A stretch of DNA of 64,000 bases, from assembly GCF_000526695.1 (NCBI RefSeq), contig NZ_JAGO01000010.1, positions 124,001 through 188,000 of the forward strand, given 5' to 3'. A model generated the notes under the pieces. The model ran no database searches. It was not told the DNA's origin and saw only the letters and a list, made by a program, of their open reading frames with translations. Origin of the DNA: Carnimonas nigrificans ATCC BAA-78. Lineage in GTDB: Bacteria > Pseudomonadota > Gammaproteobacteria > Pseudomonadales > Halomonadaceae. This document shows positions 48,092 through 58,120 of this stretch, piece after piece; the first letter of the stretch is position 1, and every line of letters begins with the position of its first letter. Made by a program: the position numbers and the translations under genes.

Positions 48092-49099
48092 ATGACCGCT
48101 TTGCAAACACTGAGTGACTTCTTCGCGCAGGCCCAACTGGATGCCTGCTATTTCACCATGGGACGCCACGTTGCGCCGTTAAGTGCCCAGCATTTTCGCG
48201 ATTTCGAGGAAGAGAAAATCGCCTGGGAAGTGCCATTTGGCGGCCATGCGCGCTTCGCGGTAGTGCTCAAGGCACCGGAACAGTCACCGCGTGACGCTGC
48301 CGTGTGGTGTCTGGCGCTGCCGCTGGATGAACTCGGCAAGCTCGATCCCCAGGCGCGTGATGGGCTGCTCAGGCGGCTGGCCGAACAAGTGGGCGAGCGC
48401 CCTTCTGGTGAGGCACTCCAGGACCCGCTCAAGGATAATCCTCTGGCCTTCAAGCCGGATGATTTCGCCCGCGCGGCACTGCACGCCTACGCTGCACGCG
48501 CCTTGCAGCTTGAAGAGAAGACAAAAGCCGATGCCGCCCGCCGCTACTACACCCAGCCCACAGCAGGGGACGACTGGCAGCAGCTCGACTACCAAAGCGT
48601 CGCGGATATGTGCGCTACCAAGGATGCGCTGCTTGAGCAGAGACTGGCAGCGCAGCTAGCGCTACTGCCCGCCGCACCAGCCACCGCACTGTGCCGGATG
48701 CTGGAGCACTTTCCGGTAACCCAGGAAGCGTTACTCAAGGCGCTTGAACAGCGTGCCACCGATGATCCTGAACGTGCCGGTGACTGCTGGCGTGCGATAG
48801 TCTCAAGCCACCACCCGGCGGCCGCTGCCATGGTGGAACAGCTATTGAGCAATTCTCCCACGGTAGAGCAGTTGGCCATCATCAGTGCGCGCGGCTGGCA
48901 CTGGCTGGAGCACGAGCAACGTCTCAACCTTTACCTGATGGCGCTGGCTCAGCAGCCTGACATTGATGTTGCTGCATGCGTGCGCGACATCGCTCAGCTA
49001 CCGCGCCTGCGGCTGTTGGTGGTTATGGCATTGCGAAATGCGAGGGAAGAGTCACTGCTCAAACGTCGTCTGCGGGCCGACATGAAGGGCGAGAACTAG
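48092..49099 (+). CDS. DUF3549-family protein
   Basis: 335-residue soluble protein without signal peptide. The start LSDFFAQAQLDACYFTMGRHVAPLSAQHFRDFE-type pattern resembles DUF3549 proteins of Pseudomonas and Halomonas. The rest is helical, Ala- and Leu-rich, with HEAT-like repeats in the C-terminal half (about 180-330). Function is unknown. The yqcC neighbour is also conserved in pseudomonads, so the pair may belong together. Confidence 0.75.
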   Translation: MTALQTLSDFFAQAQLDACYFTMGRHVAPLSAQHFRDFEEEKIAWEVPFGGHARFAVVLKAPEQSPRDAAVWCLALPLDELGKLDPQARDGLLRRLAEQVGERPSGEALQDPLKDNPLAFKPDDFARAALHAYAARALQLEEKTKADAARRYYTQPTAGDDWQQLDYQSVADMCATKDALLEQRLAAQLALLPAAPATALCRMLEHFPVTQEALLKALEQRATDDPERAGDCWRAIVSSHHPAAAAMVEQLLSNSPTVEQLAIISARGWHWLEHEQRLNLYLMALAQQPDIDVAACVRDIAQLPRLRLLVVMALRNAREESLLKRRLRADMKGEN

Positions 49100-49184
49100 C
49101 AGATATATTCATTATCAGGAAAAAGGAAGGAAGACGGCGACAAGCGCACCACGCTGCCGCTTCGCGTTTCGTTAGTGCGGAGCG

Positions 49185-49871
49185 CTATTCCTGCCCTGTT
49201 AATTTCAGCGGTTCGGGTTCACCAAGGATGCGCGGCTTACGCCCTAGCACATATACATCCAGCACCGTCAGCGCACGCGCCGCCAGCTCGCGGTTGTTGA
49301 CGTAGGTATCACTCCCCGACTGCTGCCCCCAGGCGGCACAACCATAGGCATTCAACCCTTTGGCACGGGCGATGAAGAGCGCTCGCGGCAAGTGCCAGTC
49401 CTGGGTAATCAGCACCACTTTTTGCAGACCGAAAATCCTGTTCGCTCTCACCACGGTATCGAAGGTGCTTAGCCCCGCATAATCGAGCGTCAGCGCACTG
49501 CGCGGCACATGGCGGCGCTGCAAATCACGCCACATCGCAATCGGTTCGTTATAGTGAATCGAGCGGTTATCCCCCGACAGCAGAAGATGCGATACCCGTC
49601 CGGAGCGGTAAAGCTCGGCAGCAGTATCGAGCCGTGCAGCGTAATAGGGGTTGGGGGAACCGTCACGCATACGGAAGGAAGTGCCAAAGACCACGCCAAC
49701 ATCGGAGACCGGGCACATCGCGCTATCGGTATAGATACGGTCTCTTGTGTCGTACCACACCCACAGGTTGGCAGCAGCGAAGCCAACGCCCGCCAGCAGC
49801 GTCAGCGTTAGCCCCGCCACGAGCGTCCATCCGGCTATTTTGGCTGCCATGCGCAGTGGCGCTGATTTCAT
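49185..49871 (-). CDS. SanA/YdcF-like protein (DUF218)
   Basis: 228-residue inner-membrane-anchored protein: one hydrophobic segment at about residues 12-35, then a DUF218 domain. It shows the family blocks VVFGTSFRMRDGSPNPYYAARLDTAAELY, LLLSGDN and LITQDWHLPRALFIARAKGL. E. coli SanA affects envelope barrier function; the enzymatic activity is unknown. It is monocistronic. Confidence 0.88.
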   Translation of the reverse strand: MKSAPLRMAAKIAGWTLVAGLTLTLLAGVGFAAANLWVWYDTRDRIYTDSAMCPVSDVGVVFGTSFRMRDGSPNPYYAARLDTAAELYRSGRVSHLLLSGDNRSIHYNEPIAMWRDLQRRHVPRSALTLDYAGLSTFDTVVRANRIFGLQKVVLITQDWHLPRALFIARAKGLNAYGCAAWGQQSGSDTYVNNRELAARALTVLDVYVLGRKPRILGEPEPLKLTGQE

Positions 49872-50000
49872 GAATAGATCACCCGTGCAGCATACCCAGG
49901 ATGCGAAATGCGAGCGCTAGCATGCACCAAGGGATGGGCCGCGTGCAACGCAGAGCCCTATGCCACACCATGAAGGTACTCAAAAAGTGCGAAGTCATGG

Positions 50001-50040
50001 AAAGAAAACGCCGCAGCGTCGATGTTAACGACGTGCGGCG
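50001..50040 (-). terminator. Terminator of the suf operon
   Basis: CGCCGC and CGTCG pair with CGACG and GCGGCG around ATGTTAA (50009-50040). On the minus strand it is followed by TTTTCTTTCC. It lies about 115 bases past the sufT stop, beyond the 19-base repeats. Confidence 0.85.
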
Positions 50041-50089
50041 AGAGCATTGCGCCAGCCTGTGCCAGCGCCAATGGATAGCTTTCCCTACG

Positions 50090-50140
50090 ATCTTTCTGTC
50101 ACCCTACAATCTTTCTGTCACCCTACAATCTTTCTGTCAC
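50090..50140. repeat. Tandem 19-base repeat, 2.7 copies
   Basis: ATCTTTCTGTCACCCTACA is repeated exactly at 50090-50108 and 50109-50127, followed by a partial 13-base third copy to 50140. The preceding bases CCCTACG look like a degenerate tail of another copy. It lies between the sufT stop and the suf terminator, so it is transcribed in the suf 3' untranslated region. Confidence 0.9.
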
Positions 50141-50153
50141 GGTGCCATGACGG

Positions 50154-50720
50154 TCAGAACATGCCAAGTTCAAGCTTGGCTTCATCACTCATCATGTCGC
50201 GCGACCAGGGCGGGTTGAAAACAATCTCGACGTGCACCTTCGATACCTGCTCAGCCCCCAATATCTTGTGCTTGGCGTCGGCGGCAATCACCTCCCCCAT
50301 ACCGCAGCCCGGAGCCGTCAGCGTCATGCGCACGGTGATCATCTTTTCACCGCTGATCAGCGACTCGACGCGCACGCTGTAGACCAGCCCCAGCTCGACG
50401 ATATTGACCGGAATTTCAGGATCGAAACAGGTGCGCAGACACTCCCAGGCGAACTGCTCCAGTTCAGCGTCACTGGCGCCTTCAGGCAAGGTGGCCGCCG
50501 CTATCGGCTCCAGGCCAATGGCATCGAGCTGGGCACCTTCAATCAGATAAAGTCGCCCTTCATAGCCCACGCTTACCGAGTTGCCACGCGCCTGCATCAC
50601 CTGCACCTCGGCATCTTCCGGCAGCTCAACCACCTTGCCGAACGGCACCGAAATGACATTCACCGCTCGCTGAAGCGGCAGGTTCTGGCCTTTATAAAGA
50701 CGCTCTTCGACGCTGCTCAT
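50154..50720 (-). CDS. sufT: Fe-S cluster assembly protein SufT
   Basis: DUF59-containing accessory protein of the SUF system, 188 residues, implicated in Fe-S maturation under high demand. The C-terminal DUF59 domain has DPEIPVNIVELGLVYSV and TAPGCGMGEVIAADA, with the conserved cysteine in PGCGM. The N-terminal extension of about 75 residues is typical of SufT. It follows sufS by one base, so translation is coupled. Confidence 0.92.
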   Translation of the reverse strand: MSSVEERLYKGQNLPLQRAVNVISVPFGKVVELPEDAEVQVMQARGNSVSVGYEGRLYLIEGAQLDAIGLEPIAAATLPEGASDAELEQFAWECLRTCFDPEIPVNIVELGLVYSVRVESLISGEKMITVRMTLTAPGCGMGEVIAADAKHKILGAEQVSKVHVEIVFNPPWSRDMMSDEAKLELGMF

Positions 50721-50721
50721 A

Positions 50722-51987
50722 TCACCCTCTTACCATTCCAACCACGCGTCTTAACGCATCGCCAAAGGCGACCACTTCCTTCAGGGTATTGTAAGGCGCA
50801 ACCGACGCACGACAGCTTGCCTCAAGCCCGTAGGAAGCCAGCAGTGGCTGCGCGCAGTGATGGCCCGTGCGAATGGCGACGCCAAACTGGTCGATCAAAA
50901 GGCCGATGTCCTGTGAATGCACACCCTCTACCACGAAGGAGACCACCCCGGTCTTGCCCGGCGCAGTGCCTATGATGCGGGCGCCTTCAACGCTTTTGAC
51001 CTCGGCTTCGAGCGCTGCCGTCAACTGCTGTTCCCACGCTTCCAGCGCCTCGAAGGGCAGTGCCGCAAACCACTCAAGCGCAGCACCAAAGGCGACTGCT
51101 TCAGCAATAGCAGGCGTACCCGCCTCAAACTTGTGGGGCGGTGCGGCAAAGGTAGTGGAGCCATCCAGTTTGACCAACTGAATCATCTCGCCCCCGCCCT
51201 GCCAGGGAGGCATCGCATCGAGCAACTCGAAGCGCGCGTAAAGCGCACCGATGCCAGTGGGGCCATACACCTTGTGTGCCGACATGGCGTAGAAATCGAC
51301 ACCGAGCGCCTGCACATCAACCTGCGCGTGGGGCAAGCCTTGAGCACCATCCACCAGCACCTTGGCACCGCAGGCGTGGGCCAGCCGTGTAATTTGCTGG
51401 ATCGGGTTGATAGTGCCCAACACATTCGATACATGATTGACGCACACCAGCCGAGTACGCTCGCTGAGGAGTGCCTGATACGCGTCAAGGTCAAGTTCAC
51501 CGCACTCGGTGACGGGAATCACCTTGATCACCACACCGCGTTCAGCTGCCAGCAGCTGCCACGGCACAATATTGGAGTGGTGCTCCATCATCGAAATGAT
51601 GATTTCGTCGCCCTGCTCCAGAAATGCGCGGCCATAACTTTGCGCCACCAGATTGATCGCCTCGGTGGTGCCGCGGGTAAAGACAATCTCACGCTTGTCG
51701 CTGGCATTGATATGACGCTGAACGCGCTCACGCGCCTGCTCGAAGGCAGCGGTCGCCTCATCGGCCAGAGAGTGCAGACCACGATGAATGTTGGCGTTGT
51801 AGCAGTGATAGTAGTCATCCAGCACATCAATCACCGCCTGCGGCGTTTGGCTGGTCGCAGCATTATCGAGATAGATCAGCGGCCGATTGTCGTTGACCGT
51901 GCGCGCCAGAATAGGAAACTGCGCGCGCAGCGCGTCGACATCGAAGGTCGCCTGAGCAGGTTTCTGCTCCGTGGCTTCGCGTTGCAT
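50722..51987 (-). CDS. sufS: SufS-type cysteine desulfurase
   Basis: PLP-dependent group II desulfurase that transfers sulfur from cysteine to the SUF scaffold, 421 residues. The PLP lysine is about K239 in SAHKVYGPTGIGALY. The catalytic Cys is in RTGHHCAQPLL, the short SufS-type loop. EHHSNIVPWQ and DGAQGLPH bind the cofactor. GTGAGGAG precedes the ATG at 51987. It is separated from sufD by 116 bases with an internal hairpin. No sufE or sufU is present in the window. Confidence 0.95.
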   Translation of the reverse strand: MQREATEQKPAQATFDVDALRAQFPILARTVNDNRPLIYLDNAATSQTPQAVIDVLDDYYHCYNANIHRGLHSLADEATAAFEQARERVQRHINASDKREIVFTRGTTEAINLVAQSYGRAFLEQGDEIIISMMEHHSNIVPWQLLAAERGVVIKVIPVTECGELDLDAYQALLSERTRLVCVNHVSNVLGTINPIQQITRLAHACGAKVLVDGAQGLPHAQVDVQALGVDFYAMSAHKVYGPTGIGALYARFELLDAMPPWQGGGEMIQLVKLDGSTTFAAPPHKFEAGTPAIAEAVAFGAALEWFAALPFEALEAWEQQLTAALEAEVKSVEGARIIGTAPGKTGVVSFVVEGVHSQDIGLLIDQFGVAIRTGHHCAQPLLASYGLEASCRASVAPYNTLKEVVAFGDALRRVVGMVRG

Positions 51988-52055
51988 AGGGGCTCCTCAC
52001 CGCACTTGTTACCAGGTTGCTGCACTTGTGCTCATCTGTAGCGGCGCAGCAACCG

Positions 52056-52091
52056 CAAAACGAAAAGAGCGACACCCTCATGGAGTGCCGC
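52056..52091 (-). terminator. Terminator-like hairpin between sufD and sufS
   Basis: On the minus strand GCGGCACTCC-ATGA-GGGTGTCGC pairs over ten positions with two G-U pairs (52069-52091) and is followed by TCTTTTCGTTTT. It is a candidate partial terminator that would lower sufS and sufT relative to sufBCD. Confidence 0.6.
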
Positions 52092-52103
52092 CCTCGCCCG
52101 CTA

Positions 52104-53444
52104 TCACGCGGAGATATCGACCAACCCTTCCAGATCAAAACGATCGGGCAGCATTCCTGCTACACGCCGCTCAACCCGCTGGGCGACCGCTGCAATCGCG
52201 GTGGATTCAAGCACCTCACCGGCAAAGGCCAGCGTCAGCAGCGCACGGGCATGTTCATCGGCAATGCCACGCGCACGCAGTGCAAATACGGCATCTTCAT
52301 CAAGCTGGCCGGTGGAAGCGCCGTGAGAGCAGAGCACGTCATCGGCATAGATTTCCAGTTCAGGCTTGGTATCGACCTCGGCGCGATCCGACAGCAACAG
52401 GTTGGCATTGTTCTGATAGCCACGTACCTGCTGGGCATCCTGCTTGATATAGACCCGGCCATTGAACACCCCACGGCCACGGTCGTTAAGGATGCCCTTG
52501 TAGTTCTCGTTGGAGAAGGTGCGCGCCACGTTGTGATTAACCACGGTGTGGTTATCCACATGGCTGCGCCCATTGACGAAGAACAGACCATGGTACTCGG
52601 TGTGTCCGCCCTCGCCATTCAGCTCGGTGTCGATATCGTTACGTACCAGACGGCCACCCAGCGTCAGGTTATGCTGCTTGAACAGCGAATCACCCTGCTG
52701 CTCTACCTTCAGATTGGCAACATGCAGATCCTGCTCACTGGCTTCATTGAGCTTGTAGTGATCGAGCCGCGCACCGTGCGCCAGCGTGCCTTCCGTCACC
52801 AGATTGGTGAAGTTGGCGGCACCCTGCTCAGCCACGAAATGCTCGACCAGCGTAGCGGAGGCATTATCGGCCAGCGAGATCAGCACCCGCGGATGACTCA
52901 TCCACGGCTGATCGCCAGCGCTGGAGACAAACAGCACATAGACAGGCTTTTCAAGCTCTACGTTGCGCGCCACCTCAAGATAAACGCCCTCACCGGCAAA
53001 CGCCTGGTTAAGCGCGGTAAAGGGGCCAGCGCTGGCCGCGAGCTGGCTGCCAAACTGCTGCGGCAGTTCGCTGCGCTGTGAGAGCGTGCCCAGCGACACA
53101 CCTTCAGGCAGATCGTCAAACGACGAGCGCTCGGCATCGAATACGCCATCGACAAACACGAGCCGATACGCATCAAGATCGAGCTGAAGTTCATCAAGGT
53201 TGGCCGAGTGCAGCGATGTTGCCAGCGCAAAGTTCGTTTTACCGATAGCGCGCACATCGGTGTACTTCCACGCCTCTTCACGAATAGAGGGAAGTCCGTG
53301 AGCTGCGAATGCGTCGAAGCCCTGTTGGCGCAGCTCAGTCAACGCAGCGCCGGTCTGTGCCTTGAATGCTTCATCAAAGTGACCGAGCGCCGCCTTGGTC
53401 GCGACACCTTGCGGGGCATCGCGACGAATAGCGGTATCACTCAT
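52104..53444 (-). CDS. sufD: Fe-S assembly scaffold subunit SufD
   Basis: SufB-like partner of the SufBC2D scaffold, 446 residues. The beta-helix core is followed by NNANLLLSDRAEVDTKPELEIYADDVLCSHGASTGQLDEDAVF, with the conserved His of CSHGA at the SufB-SufD interface where the cluster forms. It overlaps the sufC stop by four bases. Confidence 0.94.
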   Translation of the reverse strand: MSDTAIRRDAPQGVATKAALGHFDEAFKAQTGAALTELRQQGFDAFAAHGLPSIREEAWKYTDVRAIGKTNFALATSLHSANLDELQLDLDAYRLVFVDGVFDAERSSFDDLPEGVSLGTLSQRSELPQQFGSQLAASAGPFTALNQAFAGEGVYLEVARNVELEKPVYVLFVSSAGDQPWMSHPRVLISLADNASATLVEHFVAEQGAANFTNLVTEGTLAHGARLDHYKLNEASEQDLHVANLKVEQQGDSLFKQHNLTLGGRLVRNDIDTELNGEGGHTEYHGLFFVNGRSHVDNHTVVNHNVARTFSNENYKGILNDRGRGVFNGRVYIKQDAQQVRGYQNNANLLLSDRAEVDTKPELEIYADDVLCSHGASTGQLDEDAVFALRARGIADEHARALLTLAFAGEVLESTAIAAVAQRVERRVAGMLPDRFDLEGLVDISA

Positions 53445-54199
53445 GCTTCAGCCTCCTCGGTCACCCAGTCGTAACCACGTTTTTCAAGTTCAAGCGCCAG
53501 ATTGGCATCGCCGGAGTGGGCAATCCGACCATCGACCAGTACGTGAACGTGATCGGGGGTAATGTAATCCAGCAGGCGCTGATAGTGCGTGACGATCATG
53601 ATCGAGCGCTCTTCGCTGCGCAGCGAGTTGACGCCCTTGGCCACGATCTTCATGGCATCGATATCAAGCCCTGAGTCGATTTCGTCAAGCAGCGCCAGCT
53701 TCGGCTCAAGCACCAGCATTTGCAGGATTTCGTTGCGCTTTTTCTCGCCGCCGGAAAAGCCTTCGTTGACTGCGCGCTGCAGGAAGGCGCTATCCATCTT
53801 CATGAAGGCGCTCTTTTCCTTGATCAGCTTCATGAATTCAGGCGCGGGAATTTCGCCCTTGCCTTCGGCTTCGCGCTTGGCATTCAGCGCGGCGCGCAGC
53901 AGATAGATATTCTTCACGCCAGGAATTTCGACCGGATACTGAAAGCCCATCAGAATGCCCGCCTGAGCGCGCTCCTCGACTTCCATCTCAAGCAGATCCT
54001 TTCCTTCATAGGTGATCGAACCGGAGGTCACTTCGTAACCATCCTTGCCTGCGATCACCGCTGACAGGGTCGACTTGCCCGCACCATTCGGCCCCATGAT
54101 GGCGTGCACTTCGTCCTTCGGGATGGTCAGGTTCAGCCCCTTAAGGATGGGCTTGTCTTCATCTTCAATCGAAACGTGCAGATCCTTGATCTCGAGCAT
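53441..54199 (-). CDS. sufC: Fe-S assembly ATPase SufC
   Basis: ABC-type ATPase of the SufBC2D scaffold, 252 residues. Walker A GPNGAGKST is at 36-44, the signature FSGGEKKRNEILQ and Walker B LALLDEIDSGLDIDA are intact, all of the SufC subtype. The ATG at 54199 (AAAGG nine bases before) is preferred to the TTG three codons upstream. Confidence 0.96.
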   Translation of the reverse strand: MLEIKDLHVSIEDEDKPILKGLNLTIPKDEVHAIMGPNGAGKSTLSAVIAGKDGYEVTSGSITYEGKDLLEMEVEERAQAGILMGFQYPVEIPGVKNIYLLRAALNAKREAEGKGEIPAPEFMKLIKEKSAFMKMDSAFLQRAVNEGFSGGEKKRNEILQMLVLEPKLALLDEIDSGLDIDAMKIVAKGVNSLRSEERSIMIVTHYQRLLDYITPDHVHVLVDGRIAHSGDANLALELEKRGYDWVTEEAEA

Positions 54200-54318
54200 G
54201 GTGTGCAACCTTTGACTGCGAACTTCAGCACCTCACGGCGCTGTATAAATCATGAGATTACCCGGCACTAACCGAGCGTGAATATAAAACGGGCCGTTGC
54301 AGGTTATGCAACAGGTCG

Positions 54319-54373
54319 GCGGGAAATCACCTCGGGCCAGCACTGCTGCGCCCTGAAACCTGGTATTTCCCGC
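54319..54373 (-). other. Structured element between sufB and sufC
   Basis: GCGGGAAAT (54319-54327) pairs with ATTTCCCGC (54365-54373). Inside, GGGC (54334-54337) pairs with GCCC (54350-54353) around CAGCA-C-TGCTG. It sits in the unusually long 197-base sufB-sufC gap and has no T run, so a stability or processing signal is more likely than a terminator. Confidence 0.6.
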
Positions 54374-54396
54374 GACACGACCACTGTGACTGTTTT

Positions 54397-55842
<1,446 letters not shown>

Positions 55843-55944
55843 TTCCATCTCCCCTGCGAGCACTCAACTGCGGCTCGATAATGCAAAATACGGTGATCAC
55901 GGTCGTTTTACGTTACTCGCTGACAGTACGGCGTGCCGTGTGGG

Positions 55945-56436
55945 TCAGGAGTCAGCGTCGCTGACCAGCAGCGACTCTCTTGAGAATGTTGTTGCCGAAG
56001 GCGCCAGCGCACGGGCCGGCATAATCTGTAGCGGCTCGCGCTGGGCCAGGTGCGCCAGGGTAATGCTGTCGAGCATCTGGCGCATGGCCAGCGAAACGCG
56101 CTGCCAGTTATCCGCCACCCCGCACAGCGCCGCCAGTTCGCAGTCGTTGTCAGAATGGCTACAGGCGGTCATCGCCACCGGCCCTTCAATGGCAGCGATG
56201 ATGTCACTCACGCGAATCTGCTCGGCACTGCGCGCCAGCAGATAACCGCCCTGCACACCGCGTCGTGACTCCACCAGCCCCGCTTTGTGCAACATCTTGA
56301 GCGTTTTGCTCACGGTCGGGCGCGGCAGGTGCACCTCTTCGGCCAGCTCGGGAGCGGCCTGAGGCCGCTGGGGCTGGCGTGCAATCTGCGCCAGCACCAC
56401 GGCTGCGTAATCGCTGAGTTTCGACAGTTTCAGCAT
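55945..56436 (-). CDS. SUF-system Rrf2-family regulator
   Basis: Rrf2/IscR-like transcription factor, 163 residues, of the group linked to suf operons. A winged helix covers residues 1-65 (LSKLSDYAAVVLAQIA, RPTVSKTLKMLHKAGLVESRRGVQGGY). The cluster-binding cysteines are about C92, C99 and C105 in TACSHSDNDCELAALCG, the Cys-x6-Cys-x5-Cys arrangement. It probably senses Fe-S status and represses or activates the operon it leads, through the palindrome at 56485. It starts at ATG 56436, 102 bases before sufB. Confidence 0.93.
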   Translation of the reverse strand: MLKLSKLSDYAAVVLAQIARQPQRPQAAPELAEEVHLPRPTVSKTLKMLHKAGLVESRRGVQGGYLLARSAEQIRVSDIIAAIEGPVAMTACSHSDNDCELAALCGVADNWQRVSLAMRQMLDSITLAHLAQREPLQIMPARALAPSATTFSRESLLVSDADS

Positions 56437-56484
56437 CGAATCCCCTTCACACTCCCGACAAAAAATGTTGCTGACCTTAATTGC

Positions 56485-56499
56485 GGACTATTTTAGTCC
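56485..56499. promoter_or_regulatory. Rrf2/IscR-type operator of the suf operon
   Basis: GGACTA-TTT-TAGTCC is a perfect 6-3-6 palindrome, followed by TGA. Its GACT...AGTC core matches the type 1 IscR half-site style. It lies 49 bases upstream of the regulator start, near where the promoter should be. Confidence 0.7.
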
Positions 56500-56834
56500 T
56501 GATTAACCTCGCTGTGAAGCTATCAGGGACATCAATCACGCTTATGATCAAATAGCGGCACGTTTGACGACAATCGACTACAAATGAGATTTACTTTTAT
56601 TTGAAAATAATCGAATCAATCTCGCAATGTGTCGTGCATATAGACACTCGTGTTAAGGAGGTGTTCAAGGAAGGAGGCCGCATAACGGCATGTGTAGGGA
56701 AGGAGAAACTAAAGAATGAGCTTTCGGGGCCGAAGAAGACCACAGATAGTGTGGAAGGCGAACGCAGCTCGCCCGGCAAATACCAAGACACCAACACAAG
56801 CCCGGGGCGATACCAAGGGTGCGAGCGCAAACTC

Positions 56835-56862
56835 AAAAGCCCGACCACAGGGCCGGGCTTTT
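56835..56862 (-). terminator. Terminator of the yncE-like gene
   Basis: AAAAGCCCG pairs with CGGGCTTTT around an internal G/C loop. On the minus strand it ends in TTTTGAG. Confidence 0.85.
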
Positions 56863-56881
56863 CCTTACAGCTACGCGCCGT

Positions 56882-57994
56882 TTACAGCGTAATACGCGCT
56901 ATTTCGTCGGGCTTGGCAGGGGGCCGTTCACCTTCTGGGGTGGCCGGATATTTCATCTTCTGCTTGATGGTCACAAAGAGCGCGCCACTTTTATCGTCGA
57001 TGACAAGGCTATTGGGGTTCGCGCCCAGCGTGAAGGTGTTGAGCACATCGCCTGAAGCTGGATCGAGTTCCGTCACACTGCCCGCTTCGCGGTTGGTCAC
57101 CAGCAAGACCTTGCCCTGCTTGGCAAAGCTCAGCGCCAGCGCGCCCTTGCCGCTGTGCAGACGCTTGAGCTGCTCGCCTGATTGAGCATTCAGCACCACG
57201 ACATCACCGCTTTCCTGATCGGTGACATATAGCTTGCCGGCAGCGTCCAGCGCGAGATTGGTCGGTTTTTCGGCGTGGGCGCTGAAGCTGTTCAGCTTGC
57301 GGAAGCTGGAAGTATCAATCACGTCGATACGGCCATCGAAGTTGGAGGTGTAGGCGCGCTGGTGCTCGGGGTCAATCGCCAGCCCCGCCGTCCATTTACC
57401 CAGATCGTTGATCGTTTTCAGCAGCGTCATGTTGCGCGTATCGACCACGTAAAGCTTGCCGGGTGCCGCAACAGCAGTCACGTAGAGCCGCTGATGGACG
57501 CTATCAAAGCGCAAGGTACGCGGGTGAACAGGGTAATATTTCTCGCCCTCTTTTTTGCTCGCCAACTGGCGAACGCCCTCGACCTTCCCGGTTTCAAGCG
57601 AGAATTTGCTGACCCGCGCATCCATGGTATTGCCGATAAAAAGCTCCCCGCGCTCATCATCAAGCGCCAGAGAAAACGCCTTGAACGGCACCTGATAGGC
57701 CGCCTTTTCAGCCAGGGTTTCGGGGTCCAGAGCGAAGATAATCCCCCCCTTCCCATCATCAAAGCGCTGGGCCGCCGCCACGTATAGCGTATTACGCTTG
57801 GCGCTGTAGACCGTTTCGTACAGCCCTTCTGTCAGCGCTTTCTTGTTAATGCTGGTGCTACTCGCCTGCTGCTGGGACTGCGCCTGCGGGGAGGTAGCGG
57901 TCTGCGCCAACACCTGGGTGGAAGCCATGCCCAGCATCAGGGCTGCACCAAGGGCGGCCATGCGTGAGCTTCCTTTCGAGAATATCCCGTTCAT
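56882..57994 (-). CDS. YncE-like periplasmic beta-propeller protein
   Basis: 370-residue precursor with signal peptide (MAALGAALMLGMASTQVLA) and about seven WD40/YVTN-like repeats, for instance LYVVDTRNMTLLKTI, RAYTSNFDGRIDVIDTSS and LYVTDQESGDVVVLNAQSGE. YncE in E. coli is a secreted, iron-regulated seven-bladed propeller that binds nucleic acid. Here it follows a TonB receptor, as yncD-yncE pairs do. The role in iron uptake is inferred. The ATG at 57994 begins the signal region; the frame extends further but without sense. Confidence 0.88.
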   Translation of the reverse strand: MNGIFSKGSSRMAALGAALMLGMASTQVLAQTATSPQAQSQQQASSTSINKKALTEGLYETVYSAKRNTLYVAAAQRFDDGKGGIIFALDPETLAEKAAYQVPFKAFSLALDDERGELFIGNTMDARVSKFSLETGKVEGVRQLASKKEGEKYYPVHPRTLRFDSVHQRLYVTAVAAPGKLYVVDTRNMTLLKTINDLGKWTAGLAIDPEHQRAYTSNFDGRIDVIDTSSFRKLNSFSAHAEKPTNLALDAAGKLYVTDQESGDVVVLNAQSGEQLKRLHSGKGALALSFAKQGKVLLVTNREAGSVTELDPASGDVLNTFTLGANPNSLVIDDKSGALFVTIKQKMKYPATPEGERPPAKPDEIARITL

Positions 57995-58120
57995 TGATGA
58001 GTACTCTATAAGGTAATAAAAGTGTCGACAGTATTCAGAACCGTCGGGTGATCGCTCTTTTAAGGAAATCAGGCGCGTGCCGGGCAGCCTATCGATACGC
58101 GGCGCGCGCAAAACAGCGCG

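Larger units (their letters stand above)
56437..56881. other. Intergenic region between suf regulator and yncE-like gene
   Basis: 445 bases with the suf operator at 56485 and the yncE terminator at 56835. The middle (56500-56830) holds no supported gene. A 194-codon plus-strand frame starting at 56601 runs antisense into the yncE-like gene and is discounted. Confidence 0.5.

Noticed and set aside
50090-50140. Tandem 19-base repeat as a CRISPR remnant
   Set aside because: Units abut without spacers and no cas genes are present.
49901-50218. 105-codon plus-strand frame across the suf terminator
   Set aside because: It runs through the terminator hairpin, the tandem repeats and antisense into sufT; no coding signal.
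56601-57185. 194-codon plus-strand open frame after the suf regulator
   Set aside because: Half of it is antisense to the clear yncE-like gene and crosses that gene's terminator hairpin; composition is not protein-like.
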